A stretch of 64,000 nucleotides of DNA from Caldicellulosiruptor changbaiensis (GTDB lineage Bacteria; Bacillota; Thermoanaerobacteria; Caldicellulosiruptorales; Caldicellulosiruptoraceae), in NCBI RefSeq assembly GCF_003999255.1, contig NZ_CP034791.1, positions 1,218,501 through 1,282,500 of the forward strand, written 5' to 3'. The position numbers and the translations under genes are program-made. How positions within the stretch are numbered: position 1 is the stretch's first letter; each line of letters opens with the position of its first letter. This document shows, piece by piece, positions 27,722 through 37,495 of the stretch. The notes below the pieces were generated by a model, which was not told the origin of the DNA, ran no database searches, and worked only from the letters and a program-made list of their open reading frames with translations.

Positions 27722-29013
27722 AGATATTAAAAGATAATAAAGAATTAGAACAATTTTTAAGCAATTTAAATTCTATTGGTTATCAGGCTGTTGAGGAGAT
27801 AGAAGACAAAGTTAAAAAAATAATTGCAGACGTGAAATTAAAAAAAGATGAAGCTGTTTTGGGTTATACAAGACTTTTTGACTGTAAAGAATTTGATCTT
27901 GAGGATTTAATTGTAAAAGAGGAAGAAATTGATAGAGCTTTTTTTGAATGCCAAAAAGAGGATGAGAAATTTGTGCAAGCTTTAAAATTGACTTATGAAA
28001 ATATCTATCAATATCACTTAAAACAAAAAGAAGAGACTTGGATTTTTACTAAAGATGATACAATCTTGGGTCAGATAGTGCGGCCGTTAGAAAGAGTTGG
28101 AATTTATGTACCAGGTGGTAATGGTTCATACCCTTCAACCGTTTTGATGAATTCTATTCCTGCAAAGGTAGCAGGTGTAAAGGAAATAATTATGGTGACT
28201 CCTCCAGACAAAGAGAAGAAGATAAATAAATATACCTTGGCAGCTGCCAAAATATGTGGAGTAAATAAAATTTTTAAAGTTGGAGGAGCGCAAGCAATTG
28301 CTGCACTTGCTTTTGGGACAGAGTTGATTCCAAAAGTAGATAAAATTGTTGGACCAGGAAATATTTATGTTGCTATTGCTAAAAAAATTTTGTTTGGAAA
28401 TGTGGACATTGACTCCATTGCAGGTCCGAGTGAGGTTTTGATTATTGCAGACAGCTTTGCAAACCCCAAATATGTGGCAGCAGATTTGCTATCTCAGGCA
28501 GAGCATGACACAATGGCAAGAAGTATTTTAATAACAACTTCTCAAGACCTCGCCCTTGAGGTAAATAAAAAAGTAGATGAGATGTTAAAAGCAAATCCAA
28601 ACCAAATAGCTGCTCAGTCTATTGAAAGAAATGGTGTAATAATAATAGTTGAGGATTTAGATGATGCGGTTGAGATTGCAAATAGAATTTGTCCTGAGCA
28701 TCTTGAGCTTTGCTGCAAAAATCCAGAAGATTTAATCTTTAAAATAAAGAATGCAGGTGCAATCTTTGTTGGAGAATTTTCACCGGAACCAATTGGTGAC
28801 TATATCGCAGGACCAAATCATGTGCTGCCTACATCTGGTACTGCTCGATTTTTCTCGCCTCTTGGCGTTTATGATTTTGTCAAGAGAATTAGTTTGATAA
28901 AATATTCGAAAGAACAATTTTTAAAGGATGCACCATTTGCAATTGAAATTGCAGAAAAAGAAAGGTTTTTATTTCACGCAAACTCTTTGAAAGTGAGGTT
29001 AGAAGATGTTTAG
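27718..29013 (+). CDS. hisD: histidinol dehydrogenase
   Basis: Oxidises histidinol to histidine in two NAD-dependent steps. Family blocks include PLERVGIYVPGGNGSYPSTV, KVGGAQAIAALAFGT, VGPGNIYVAIAKK, GPSEVLIIAD, LLSQAEHD (zinc/catalytic) and GPNHVLPTSGTARF. I take GTG 27718, giving a 4-nt GTGA overlap with the hisG stop and an AAGGA site 10 nt upstream (431 residues), over TTG 27694, which would overlap hisG by 28 nt. Confidence 0.96.
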   Translation: MKILKDNKELEQFLSNLNSIGYQAVEEIEDKVKKIIADVKLKKDEAVLGYTRLFDCKEFDLEDLIVKEEEIDRAFFECQKEDEKFVQALKLTYENIYQYHLKQKEETWIFTKDDTILGQIVRPLERVGIYVPGGNGSYPSTVLMNSIPAKVAGVKEIIMVTPPDKEKKINKYTLAAAKICGVNKIFKVGGAQAIAALAFGTELIPKVDKIVGPGNIYVAIAKKILFGNVDIDSIAGPSEVLIIADSFANPKYVAADLLSQAEHDTMARSILITTSQDLALEVNKKVDEMLKANPNQIAAQSIERNGVIIIVEDLDDAVEIANRICPEHLELCCKNPEDLIFKIKNAGAIFVGEFSPEPIGDYIAGPNHVLPTSGTARFFSPLGVYDFVKRISLIKYSKEQFLKDAPFAIEIAEKERFLFHANSLKVRLEDV

Positions 29014-30055
29014 AGCAAAATTAGATTCATTTTCTAATTACTCAACCCCAATTTTTGAGCATCTTGTAAAAGCTGATGCAAATGAAAACCTCTTGGACTA
29101 TCCTGAAGATCTAAAAGTTCTTATAAATTATGCTTTGCAAGAACATATTAAAAGTTTGTGTTTTTATCCGGAGATAAATTCGCAGCCTTTAAAAGAAGAA
29201 CTTGCAAAGTTCTACGGTCTTGAAAAAGAAAACTTTATAATCGGAAACGGCTCAGACCAGCTTATTCAACTCATTATCCAAGCCGCTTGTGAAAAGGATG
29301 ATTTTATCTTCACACTCTATCCGTCCTTTACAATGTACAAAATTACAGCTGAGCTATTTGATGTAAACCATAGTTTTATAGATATTACACAAAATTGGGA
29401 AATCGATGTCGAAAAGGTTATTAAAAAGATAGGTCAAAATGACAAAATTAAAGTAGTTTTCATTGATACACCAAACAACCCAACAGGTATAGCATTGGAG
29501 TATGAAAAGCTCAAGCTGATTGCAGAATCCTTTCCAGAAAGATTAATTATAATTGACAATGCGTATGGTGAATACTGTGATATTGATTATCTTGATTTAG
29601 TTCTCAAAAATAAAAATGTGATACTGTTAAAGACATTTTCTAAAATAGGATTTGCAGGAATAAGATGTGGGTATGGGATTGCAAATGAGAAGATTATTGA
29701 AAATTTACATAAAGTCAAACCACCTTATAATGTAAATACCTTGACACAACAAATTGCAATAACAGTCTTAGAAAATTTTAACAAACTAAAAGATAACATT
29801 GAGCTTATAAAAAGTGAAAGGCTAAGGATGACAAGAAGCTTACAAGAATTTTACTTCATTTTGCCATCCCAAGCAAACTTTATATCAATAGTAGATGAGG
29901 AAGCTGACTCTATTTTTGACTATTTGAAGGAAAAAAAGATTCTTGTCAAAAAGTTTAATATGGGGGACAAAAAGCTTCTGAGAATTACATTGGGCAAACC
30001 TAAAGATAATGATATAATATTAGAAAACCTTATCAGTTACAGGAGAGGTAAATAA
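29006..30055 (+). CDS. hisC: histidinol-phosphate aminotransferase
   Basis: PLP-dependent aminotransferase making histidinol phosphate from imidazole acetol phosphate. 349 residues, fold type I: GNGSDQLIQLI, DTPNNPTG, IDNAYGEYCD, and the Schiff-base motif LKTFSKIGFAGIRCGYG. Overlaps hisD by 8 nt and is followed 2 nt later by hisB. Confidence 0.95.
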   Translation: MFRAKLDSFSNYSTPIFEHLVKADANENLLDYPEDLKVLINYALQEHIKSLCFYPEINSQPLKEELAKFYGLEKENFIIGNGSDQLIQLIIQAACEKDDFIFTLYPSFTMYKITAELFDVNHSFIDITQNWEIDVEKVIKKIGQNDKIKVVFIDTPNNPTGIALEYEKLKLIAESFPERLIIIDNAYGEYCDIDYLDLVLKNKNVILLKTFSKIGFAGIRCGYGIANEKIIENLHKVKPPYNVNTLTQQIAITVLENFNKLKDNIELIKSERLRMTRSLQEFYFILPSQANFISIVDEEADSIFDYLKEKKILVKKFNMGDKKLLRITLGKPKDNDIILENLISYRRGK

Positions 30056-30057
30056 CC

Positions 30058-30642
30058 ATGAGCCCACGCATTGGTGAAGTTCAAAGAAAAACTAAAGAGA
30101 CAGAAATCAGGATAGTTTTGAACATTGACGGTGATGGAGATTATAAAATTTCAACAGGGATAGGTTTTTTTGACCATATGCTACAGCTATTTTCCCATCA
30201 TGGCAAATTTAACATTCAGCTTGAAGCAAAAGGTGATCTTTATATTGACGACCATCACACAATTGAAGATGTGGGTATAGTGTTAGGGCAGGCATTTTTA
30301 AAAGCCGTTTCGGACAAGAGAGGCATAAAAAGGTACTCTCATATAATCTTGCCAATGGATGAAGCACTTGTTATGGTTGCTATTGATATCTCTGGAAGGC
30401 CTTATTTAGCTTTTGATGTAGATTTTAGATTACCAAAAATTGGTGAGATGACATCCCAAATGGTGGTTGAATTTTTCAGAGCGTTTGTCTCTTCTGCCAA
30501 AGTAACTCTTCACATAAAGAAAATATCAGGTGAGAACGATCATCACGTTTGTGAGGCAATTTTCAAAGCGTTTGGCAGAGTTTTAAAAGATGCTTGTACA
30601 ATTGTTGATGACAAAATACCATCTTCAAAGGGAGTGCTGTGA
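30058..30642 (+). CDS. hisB: imidazoleglycerol-phosphate dehydratase
   Basis: Dehydrates imidazoleglycerol phosphate. 194 residues, the single-function form with no phosphatase domain. Manganese-binding repeats are DDHHTIEDVGI and ENDHHVCEAIFKAFGRV; IGFFDHMLQLFSHHG is also diagnostic. Because there is no phosphatase domain, histidinol-phosphate phosphatase must come from another locus. Confidence 0.97.
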   Translation: MSPRIGEVQRKTKETEIRIVLNIDGDGDYKISTGIGFFDHMLQLFSHHGKFNIQLEAKGDLYIDDHHTIEDVGIVLGQAFLKAVSDKRGIKRYSHIILPMDEALVMVAIDISGRPYLAFDVDFRLPKIGEMTSQMVVEFFRAFVSSAKVTLHIKKISGENDHHVCEAIFKAFGRVLKDACTIVDDKIPSSKGVL

Positions 30643-31250
30643 ATTTGAAAAGGATTTGTATTGTAGACTATGGAATGGGTAACTTGAGAAGTGTACAAAA
30701 GGCTTTTGAGTACTTGGGGTTTAATCCTATTGTCACTTCAAACAAAGATGAAGTAGAAATGTGTGAAGCAATCGTATTGCCTGGAGTAGGTGCGTTTGAC
30801 GTAGCTTATGAGAACCTTGAAAAGCTTGACTTGGTTGATGTTCTGAAAAGAAAGCTAAATGACGCTATTTTCCTTGGGATATGCTTGGGGTATCAACTTC
30901 TTTATGAATTCAGTGAAGAAGGAAATTGTGAAGGACTAAAGGTTTTAGAAGGCAAAGTAAAAAAGTTTCCTAAAAAGGACACTATTAAGATTCCTCATAT
31001 GGGGTGGAATAAGATAAAGGTAAAAAATAGCTCAAAACTTTTAAAAGGGTTAGATGGACAGTATGTTTACTTTGTTCACTCATACTATGTTGACAACAAG
31101 GACAAAGAGATAGTCTCATCTACATGTGAACATGGAATAGAGTTTGACTCTTCTATTGAAAAAGGAAATATCTTTGCGACACAATTTCATCCAGAAAAAA
31201 GTGGTGAGGTTGGGCTTGAAATCTTAAGAAATTTTGGGGGATTGATATGA
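30639..31250 (+). CDS. hisH: imidazole glycerol phosphate synthase glutaminase subunit
   Basis: Class I glutamine amidotransferase that feeds ammonia to HisF. 203 residues: DYGMGNLRSVQKAF, the nucleophile elbow GICLGYQLLYE, YFVHSYYVD and the triad end TQFHPEKSG. GTG start overlapping the hisB stop (GTGA) with GGAG upstream; TTG two codons on is an alternative. Confidence 0.96.
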   Translation: MNLKRICIVDYGMGNLRSVQKAFEYLGFNPIVTSNKDEVEMCEAIVLPGVGAFDVAYENLEKLDLVDVLKRKLNDAIFLGICLGYQLLYEFSEEGNCEGLKVLEGKVKKFPKKDTIKIPHMGWNKIKVKNSSKLLKGLDGQYVYFVHSYYVDNKDKEIVSSTCEHGIEFDSSIEKGNIFATQFHPEKSGEVGLEILRNFGGLI

Positions 31251-31960
31251 TTGTAATACCTGCAATAGACATAATTGACGGTAAGTGTGTGAGACTTACC
31301 CAAGGAGATTACAATAAAATCCATGAATACAATTCAGATCCTGTTGAGCAGGCAAGGTACTTTGAAAAAGAGGGGGCGCGGTATCTTCATGTAGTTGATT
31401 TAGACGGTGCAAAGAAAGGGAGTCCAGTTAATTTTGAAGTGATAAAGAGAATAAAAGAAGGTACAAGTTTGACTATAGAATGTGGTGGAGGTATAAGAGA
31501 TAAAAAGACAATAAATGATTACCTTTTGGCGGGGATTGACTATATCATTTTGGGTTCTATTATCTTTAAAAATCCTGAGTTTGTAAAAGATGCTATAAAA
31601 AAGTTTGGGAATGAAAAGTTTATAGCGTCACTTGACTTTGAAGATGGGTTTGTAAAGCTTTCTGGCTGGCAAGAAGCAACTCGAATTTCAATAGAAGAAG
31701 GAATTTTGCATATTAAAAAGCTGGGTTTTCAAAAACTTATATATACTGACATAAAAACTGACGGAATGTTAAAAGGTCACAACTTTGAAGCTGCAAAATA
31801 TATTCGAAGTTTATTTGAGGGATTTTTAATCTCTTCAGGTGGGATTTCCTCTAAGGATGATGTTTTGAGATTGAAAGATATAGGAGTTGACGGTGTAATT
31901 ATAGGTAAAGCTCTTTACACAGGACACGTTAAGCTAAATGAAATAATTAATTTAGTTTAA
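31247..31960 (+). CDS. hisA: ProFAR isomerase
   Basis: TIM-barrel isomerase opening the ribose of ProFAR. 237 residues: [18 protein letters not shown] (catalytic Asp8), [26 protein letters not shown] (second catalytic Asp) and [11 protein letters not shown] with [11 protein letters not shown]. Coupled to hisH by an ATGA overlap. Confidence 0.97.
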   Translation: MIVIPAIDIIDGKCVRLTQGDYNKIHEYNSDPVEQARYFEKEGARYLHVVDLDGAKKGSPVNFEVIKRIKEGTSLTIECGGGIRDKKTINDYLLAGIDYIILGSIIFKNPEFVKDAIKKFGNEKFIASLDFEDGFVKLSGWQEATRISIEEGILHIKKLGFQKLIYTDIKTDGMLKGHNFEAAKYIRSLFEGFLISSGGISSKDDVLRLKDIGVDGVIIGKALYTGHVKLNEIINLV

Positions 31961-31984
31961 AAGCAAAAAGGGAGAAGATGGCTA

Positions 31985-32737
31985 ATGGTTGCAAAGAGAA
32001 TTATTCCCTGTCTTGATGTTAATAGAGGAAGAGTTGTGAAAGGCATAAATTTTATAAACCTTGTTGATGCAGGAGACCCTGTTGAATGTGCCCAAAAATA
32101 TAACCAGCTTGGTGCAGATGAGCTTGTATTTTTGGACATTACAGCCTCACATGAAGAAAGGAATATAATGATTGATGTTGTAAAAAAGGTTGCAGAAAGA
32201 GTATTCATTCCTTTTACAGTAGGGGGTGGTATAAGGAATATAGAAGATATCCGAAATTTACTGTTAGCAGGTGCTGATAAAGTTTCAATAAACTCAGCAG
32301 CTGTGAAAAATCCTGATTTGATAAATGAATCTGCAAAAATCTTCGGTTCTCAGTGTATTGTTGTTGCAATAGATGCAAAGAGGCACAAAGATGGTTTTCA
32401 TGTGTACATAAACGGGGGCAGGATTGATACAGGTCTTGATGCTATAAAATGGGCAAGAGAAGTGGAAAGAAGAGGAGCTGGTGAAATTCTTTTGACTTCA
32501 ATGGACAGAGATGGAACAAAAGCTGGCTATGATTTAGAGTTAACAGAAGCTGTGTGCTCAGCTGTTAATATTCCTGTTATTGCTTCAGGAGGTGCTGGCA
32601 GACCTCAGGACTTTTTAGAAGTTTTCAAAGTAGGTGCTGAGGCGGCACTGGCTGCGTCAGTTTTTCATTTTGGTGAGATTTTAATTAGTGATCTGAAGCA
32701 GTTTTTGAAAAATCATAATATTGAGGTGAGAACATAA
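31985..32737 (+). CDS. hisF: imidazole glycerol phosphate synthase cyclase subunit
   Basis: Cyclase that forms imidazoleglycerol phosphate and AICAR with ammonia from HisH. 250 residues, half-barrel repeats visible: [18 protein letters not shown] (catalytic Asp11), [31 protein letters not shown] (second Asp) and [13 protein letters not shown] paralogue of HisA. AICAR released here can enter the purine pathway, whose late genes lie 20 kb on. Confidence 0.97.
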   Translation: MVAKRIIPCLDVNRGRVVKGINFINLVDAGDPVECAQKYNQLGADELVFLDITASHEERNIMIDVVKKVAERVFIPFTVGGGIRNIEDIRNLLLAGADKVSINSAAVKNPDLINESAKIFGSQCIVVAIDAKRHKDGFHVYINGGRIDTGLDAIKWAREVERRGAGEILLTSMDRDGTKAGYDLELTEAVCSAVNIPVIASGGAGRPQDFLEVFKVGAEAALAASVFHFGEILISDLKQFLKNHNIEVRT

Positions 32738-32738
32738 G

Positions 32739-33356
32739 ATGTTGGATTTATCAGCACTCAAATTTGACAAGAACGGACTTATTCCTGTAGTTGTCCAAGA
32801 TTTCAATACAAACGAAATCTTGATGTTGGCTTACATGAATAAAGAGAGTATAAACCTTACAATTGAGACAGGATATATGCACTATTTTAGCAGAAGTAGA
32901 AATAAAATATGGAAAAAAGGCGAGACATCTGGAAATTTTCAGAAAGTAAAGGCGTTGTATCTTGATTGTGATGGCGATGCTATATTAGCAATTGTTGAGC
33001 AAACAGGTGTGGCATGTCATACTGGAAGTAAGACTTGCTTTTTTACAAACATTTTTGGAGAAGACAAGAAGAGTAAGGTTGATATTCTTTTTAAACTGAT
33101 TGAGACAATAAATGACAGAAAGAAAAACAAGGTTGAAGGTTCATACACCTGTTACTTGTTTGAAAAAGGCCTTGACAAAATTCTCAAAAAAGTTGGCGAA
33201 GAGGCCACAGAGGTAGTAATAGCTGCTAAGAATGGCTCGAAGGAAGAAGTTATATATGAAGTCTCAGACCTCATTTATCATTTGAGCGTGCTACTTTCAT
33301 ATTTTGATATGGACTGGAGTGATATATTCAAAAGTTTAGAACAGAGAAGGAAATAG
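32739..33356 (+). CDS. hisIE: bifunctional phosphoribosyl-AMP cyclohydrolase / phosphoribosyl-ATP pyrophosphatase
   Basis: Catalyses steps 2 and 3 of histidine synthesis. The HisI domain (about 1-115) has metal-binding residues in LDCDGDAILAIVEQTGVACH and SKTCFF; the HisE domain (about 118-205) has KILKKVGEEATEVVIAAKNG and EVSDLIYHLSVLL. Last gene of the operon. No clear terminator hairpin is seen in the next 100 nt, so read-through into manC is possible. Confidence 0.96.
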   Translation: MLDLSALKFDKNGLIPVVVQDFNTNEILMLAYMNKESINLTIETGYMHYFSRSRNKIWKKGETSGNFQKVKALYLDCDGDAILAIVEQTGVACHTGSKTCFFTNIFGEDKKSKVDILFKLIETINDRKKNKVEGSYTCYLFEKGLDKILKKVGEEATEVVIAAKNGSKEEVIYEVSDLIYHLSVLLSYFDMDWSDIFKSLEQRRK

Positions 33357-33409
33357 TTAAATTTTTTAAAGCTTTGGATCTTTTCTGTTTTAAAACCTGA
33401 AAAATATTG

Positions 33410-33415
33410 TATAAT
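33410..33415 (+). promoter_or_regulatory. probable -10 for manC-murJ
   Basis: Perfect TATAAT 48 nt upstream of manC; the -35 position shows only TGTTTT. The start is preceded by a strong AAAGGAGG. Confidence 0.4.
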
Positions 33416-33462
33416 ATAAATGTCAAAGCTTATTTTATTTTGCTTAAAGGAGGGGTTTAAAA

Positions 33463-34542
33463 ATGCAGAAATTTGCAGTAGTTATGGCAGGTGGTGGTGG
33501 CACAAGGTTTTGGCCTTTATCAAGGAGTTCATCACCTAAGCAGTTTTTAAACCTCTCTGGAAATGACATATTAATAAATGAGACTATTGATAGAATATCT
33601 AAGATAATTCCAAAGAAAAATATATTTATTGTGACAAATATAAACCAGAAAGAGATGATAGAAAAGGTTTTAGATAGCGAGGTTGATAGGGACAATATCA
33701 TCTATGAGCCAATAGGCAGAAATACAGCTGCATGTATTTTATATGCAGCACTGAAAATTAAAAAGCTACATGAAGATGGAATTATGTGTGTATTCCCTTC
33801 TGACCACTATATAAAGGACAATGACGGATTTGCTGAGGTTTTAAATACCTGTATTGAGATTGCAGAAAAGACTGATAAACTAATAACAATTGGAATTAAT
33901 CCAACATTCCCTTCAACGGGATATGGATATATCAAGTTTGATAAAGACTCGCAGGACAAGTATGACAAAAAAGCATATGAGGTTTTGGAATTTGTGGAAA
34001 AACCGTCATTTGACAAGGCAAAATCTTATATAAAAAGTGGTAACTATCTGTGGAACAGTGGTATGTTTGTGTGGAAGCTTGACACAATTATTCAGAATTT
34101 TAACAGATTTTTGCCAAGGATATACAATAAATTTTACTCTATATATGAATACCTATGGTCAGAAGAGGAATTCAAATATGTAAGTGAGATATATCCAAGT
34201 TTGCAGGATATCTCAATTGACTATGGTATAATGGAAAGAGCTGATGAGGTTGTTGTTGTACCTGGGGATTTTGGTTGGAATGATGTGGGTTCATGGGACT
34301 CCTTAGGTGCAATTTTCCCACCAGATGAGGACGGAAACATTATCAAGGCGTTGCATGTTGGTATAGATACACGCGACTGTATAATTTACGGGAATAATAG
34401 ACTTATTGCTACCATCAATGTTTCAGACGTTATTATTGCAGAGACAGAGGATGCTGTTTTGGTTTGTGCAAAAAACAGAGCTCAGGATGTCAAGAAGATA
34501 GTTGAGATGCTCAAAGAAAAGAAATTGGACAAGTTCATATAA
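33463..34542 (+). CDS. manC: mannose-1-phosphate guanylyltransferase
   Basis: Nucleotidyltransferase making GDP-mannose. 359 residues: signature AGGGGTRFWPLSRSSSPKQF, then PIGRNTAACILYAAL, FPSDHYI, GYGYIKF, EFVEKP, WNSGMFVWK and PGDFGWNDVGSWDSL. No C-terminal cupin isomerase domain, so it is the monofunctional form. Placed before murJ, suggesting a cell-surface glycan role; I infer no more than that. Confidence 0.9.
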   Translation: MQKFAVVMAGGGGTRFWPLSRSSSPKQFLNLSGNDILINETIDRISKIIPKKNIFIVTNINQKEMIEKVLDSEVDRDNIIYEPIGRNTAACILYAALKIKKLHEDGIMCVFPSDHYIKDNDGFAEVLNTCIEIAEKTDKLITIGINPTFPSTGYGYIKFDKDSQDKYDKKAYEVLEFVEKPSFDKAKSYIKSGNYLWNSGMFVWKLDTIIQNFNRFLPRIYNKFYSIYEYLWSEEEFKYVSEIYPSLQDISIDYGIMERADEVVVVPGDFGWNDVGSWDSLGAIFPPDEDGNIIKALHVGIDTRDCIIYGNNRLIATINVSDVIIAETEDAVLVCAKNRAQDVKKIVEMLKEKKLDKFI

Positions 34543-34562
34543 AGTAAGAAAGGCGGTCTTGT

Positions 34563-36134
34563 ATGTCTGACAATACAAAAAGGATTACAAAAGCGACCTT
34601 TTTGGTGATAATGGCAACAATATTGTCAAAGTTATTTGGATTTTTTCGTGAGGTTGTATTAGGGGCGTTTTACGGAACAAGCTATAAATTGGATTCACTA
34701 ATTGCTGCCCAGCTGTTGCCGGGCGTTTTTTTTGCAAGTATATTGGCCTCGTTTTCAACAACATTTATACCAATTTACAATGAAATAGTAGTAAAAGAAG
34801 GAAGACAAAGAGCAAATAGGTTTGTAAATAAAGCCCTTTTTTTAATTGTTGCTTCTGCTCTTTTTATTGCAATTATTGGCTTTATTTTTTCACCTTTTAT
34901 AGTTGACATAATATTTAAGGGTTTTGATTTGCCAAAAAAGCAGCTTACTTCACAGCTTATGAGGATTACTTTCTTTTATATAATCTTTTTAGGAGCTAAT
35001 TATATATTCCAAGGTTTTCTACAATCAAATGAAAATTTTGTTATTCCAGTATTGGTGGGACTTCCTTTTAATGCAATAATCATTCTTTCTGCTTTCCTCA
35101 AAGATTTGTTCGATATATACGCTGTTGCAATTGCCTTTGTTTTAGGATATCTTTCAATGGTGATATTTCAAATACCATTTGCCAAGAAAAAAGGCTTTAA
35201 ATGGGAACTTAATTTTAATATAAACGATGAATATCTACAAAAAATGTTTAAACTTGTCTTGCCAGTTTTTATTGGTTCATCTGTGATGTCATTAAACTCT
35301 TTTGTGGATAGGTATTTAGCTTCATATTTGCAAGAAGGAAGTATTTCAGCATTAAACTATGCTGATAAACTCAACGGCTTAGTTTATGGCATCTTTAGTG
35401 CTTCAATTTCAGCAGTTATTTACCCTTATCTCTCACGGTTTTTTTCAAGTAGCCAACAAGAAGAGTTTAAAAAGTATTTGATACTCTCAATTAACTCTCT
35501 AATTTTGATAATGATTCCGATTACATTCGGAGTTTTTATTCTTAGCAATGAAATAGTCCAAGTTGTCTACGAAAGAGGAGCGTTTAATAAAAAGTCTACA
35601 TATCTTACAAGTGGTGCACTCATGTTTTTCTCCTTAGGATATTTAGGGTATGCAGTAAGAGATATACTTAGCAGGACATTTTATTCAATCCAAGATACGT
35701 TGACACCTATGAAAAACGGGATATTTGCTGTTGCTGTTAACATTATTTTAAATGTAATTCTTGTTAAATTTTTACAGCACAGAGGTTTAGCTCTTGGGAC
35801 AAGTATTGTGGCATATGTCTCGGTATTTTTACTTTTAAAGAGCTTAATTAAGAGAATAGGGAAAATAGATTTAAAAAATTCGTTAATTGTCCTTTTAAAA
35901 GCAATTTTTGCATCAGTGTGTATGTTAATAGCTATTATTCTTGCAAAGAGATTTGTGTATATAACAACACCTCATTTGTTTTTAACACGAACAATAAATT
36001 TAGCGATCCAGATATTTTGTGGAGTAATTTCATATTCAATTGTGATTTATCTTTTAAAGGTCAATGAAGTCAAGTGGCTCTTTGAAAACTCAAAGCTTGT
36101 GTTAAGCAAATTCAGAGATTTAGTTGCAAAATAA
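34563..36134 (+). CDS. murJ: lipid II flippase MurJ
   Basis: Polytopic MOP-superfamily membrane protein (523 residues, about 14 TM helices) that flips lipid II across the membrane. Typical are FGFFREVVLGAFYGTSYKLD near the N-terminus, the LNYADKLNGLVYGIFSASIS segment, and YERGAFNKKSTYLTSGALMF. The 3' end overlaps the convergent acetyltransferase gene by 23 nt. Confidence 0.93.
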   Translation: MSDNTKRITKATFLVIMATILSKLFGFFREVVLGAFYGTSYKLDSLIAAQLLPGVFFASILASFSTTFIPIYNEIVVKEGRQRANRFVNKALFLIVASALFIAIIGFIFSPFIVDIIFKGFDLPKKQLTSQLMRITFFYIIFLGANYIFQGFLQSNENFVIPVLVGLPFNAIIILSAFLKDLFDIYAVAIAFVLGYLSMVIFQIPFAKKKGFKWELNFNINDEYLQKMFKLVLPVFIGSSVMSLNSFVDRYLASYLQEGSISALNYADKLNGLVYGIFSASISAVIYPYLSRFFSSSQQEEFKKYLILSINSLILIMIPITFGVFILSNEIVQVVYERGAFNKKSTYLTSGALMFFSLGYLGYAVRDILSRTFYSIQDTLTPMKNGIFAVAVNIILNVILVKFLQHRGLALGTSIVAYVSVFLLLKSLIKRIGKIDLKNSLIVLLKAIFASVCMLIAIILAKRFVYITTPHLFLTRTINLAIQIFCGVISYSIVIYLLKVNEVKWLFENSKLVLSKFRDLVAK

Positions 36135-36600
36135 CAACATCTAAATATCTGCCAAATTTATAACCTACATTATATAGTTTCCCAACCTCAACAAATCCTA
36201 AGGATTTGTGCAAGTTAAGACTTGGTTGATTTTCAGTACAGATTTTGGCAATGATATTTTTAAATCCATTTTCTCTTCCCTTTTCAATCAAAAATTTTAA
36301 AAGCATTTTGCCAATACCTTTTCCTCTGTGAAGATGGTGGATATATATAGAATCTTCTACAGTAATAGAATATCCCTCTTTATCAGAAAAAGGTGATAGA
36401 CAACCATAACCAATTATTAATTTTGAACTATCTTCAACTACATAAATTGGGTATTTAAAACTGTGTAGGTCAAAGAATTTTAAAAAGTCCTCGGTAGATT
36501 TTGGCCGAGTATCAAATGTTGAGGATGAGTTTAAAACTTCGTAGTTATAAATTGATAAAATTTGTGGTATGTCAGAGATTGTAGCCTTCCTGATAATCAT
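36112..36600 (-). CDS. GNAT family N-acetyltransferase (phosphinothricin acetyltransferase-like)
   Basis: 162-residue GNAT enzyme. It starts MIIRKATISDIPQILSIYN and has STFDTRPKS (as in phosphinothricin/methionine-sulfoximine acetyltransferases), the acetyl-CoA loop HRGKGIGKMLLKFLIE and SLGFVEVGKLYNVGYKFGRYLD near the end. ATG 36600 has AGGAGGTTTAAAG upstream; upstream in-frame starts up to 36663 would only add a poor extension. Substrate uncertain. Convergent with murJ and divergent from nth. Confidence 0.88.
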   Translation of the reverse strand: MIIRKATISDIPQILSIYNYEVLNSSSTFDTRPKSTEDFLKFFDLHSFKYPIYVVEDSSKLIIGYGCLSPFSDKEGYSITVEDSIYIHHLHRGKGIGKMLLKFLIEKGRENGFKNIIAKICTENQPSLNLHKSLGFVEVGKLYNVGYKFGRYLDVVILQLNL

Positions 36601-36665
36601 CTTTAAACCTCCTCCTTTTTTGGTCATTTTTAAATATCTAAAAAACAAATAGGGAGTGAACAAAG

Positions 36666-37322
36666 ATTACAAAAACACAAAAGGCAATATACGTAATAAA
36701 AAAACTTTTAGAGATTTATCCAGAACCAAAGTGTACCTTAGATTATGATAAACCATATGAGCTTTTAATAGCAACAATTTTAGCAGCCCAGAGTACTGAT
36801 GAACGTGTAAATAAGATAACGCCTAAGCTTTTCAAAAAGTATCCTACGCTTGAACACTTTGCAAATGCTAATTTAGAAGAATTGGAAAGAGATATAAAAC
36901 CTGTTGGGTTTTATAAAAACAAAGCAAAGAGTATAAAAGAAACAGCAAAGATTCTCATCGAAAAGTACAATGGCGTTTTGCCAGATAGCATTGAAGCGTT
37001 AACAAAGCTGAAAGGTGTGGGAAGAAAAACAGCAAATGTCATAATGGCAAACATCTTTGGAGTACCTTCCATAATAGTTGACACACATTGTATGAGACTT
37101 TCAAACAGAATTGGTTTTGTGAAAAGCAAAGACCCTGATAAGATAGAGTTTGAACTGAGAGAAATAGTTCCTTTTGACATGTACACTATATTTAGCAATC
37201 TCATGGTTTATCATGGAAGGGCTACATGCAAAGCAAGAAAACCCAAGTGCAGTGAATGCATTATAAACAATGTATGCGACTTTTACAAGAGGTTGTCTAA
37301 TGACATAATTCTAAATGTTTGA
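36666..37322 (+). CDS. nth: endonuclease III, with ATT start codon
   Basis: Bifunctional DNA glycosylase/AP lyase for oxidised pyrimidines. Homology runs upstream of the first conventional start (TTG 36882) through IYPEPKCTLDYDKPYELL and LAAQSTDERVNK, which holds the conserved Gln. An in-frame TGA at 36657 leaves ATT 36666 as the only sensible start; AGGGAG lies 9 nt before it. The resulting 218 residues put catalytic Lys at 121 (GVGRKTAN) and Asp at 139 (VDTHC), one off E. coli K120/D138. The FeS loop is C-x6-C-x2-C-x5-C in CKARKPKCSECIINNVC. Confidence 0.93.
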   Translation: MTKTQKAIYVIKKLLEIYPEPKCTLDYDKPYELLIATILAAQSTDERVNKITPKLFKKYPTLEHFANANLEELERDIKPVGFYKNKAKSIKETAKILIEKYNGVLPDSIEALTKLKGVGRKTANVIMANIFGVPSIIVDTHCMRLSNRIGFVKSKDPDKIEFELREIVPFDMYTIFSNLMVYHGRATCKARKPKCSECIINNVCDFYKRLSNDIILNV

Positions 37323-37373
37323 AACCATAACCTACAATGCAGAAAAAGTGAATAAACCTCTAAATATTGAAGG

Positions 37374-37418
37374 TAAGGGGCTGTCAGTTTATCTTTTGGG
37401 GCAGTCCCTTATTTTTTT
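37374..37418 (+). terminator. rho-independent terminator after nth
   Basis: Stem TAAGGGGCTG / CAGTCCCTTA (one G-T pair) with an 18-nt loop, then TTTTTTT. Confidence 0.85.
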
Positions 37419-37495
37419 GTATTTTCTAAGGTGAATATGGGGATAATATGTAAATAGTCGATTAGAAATAGAAGATTAAAAAGGAGAAGAGAAAC

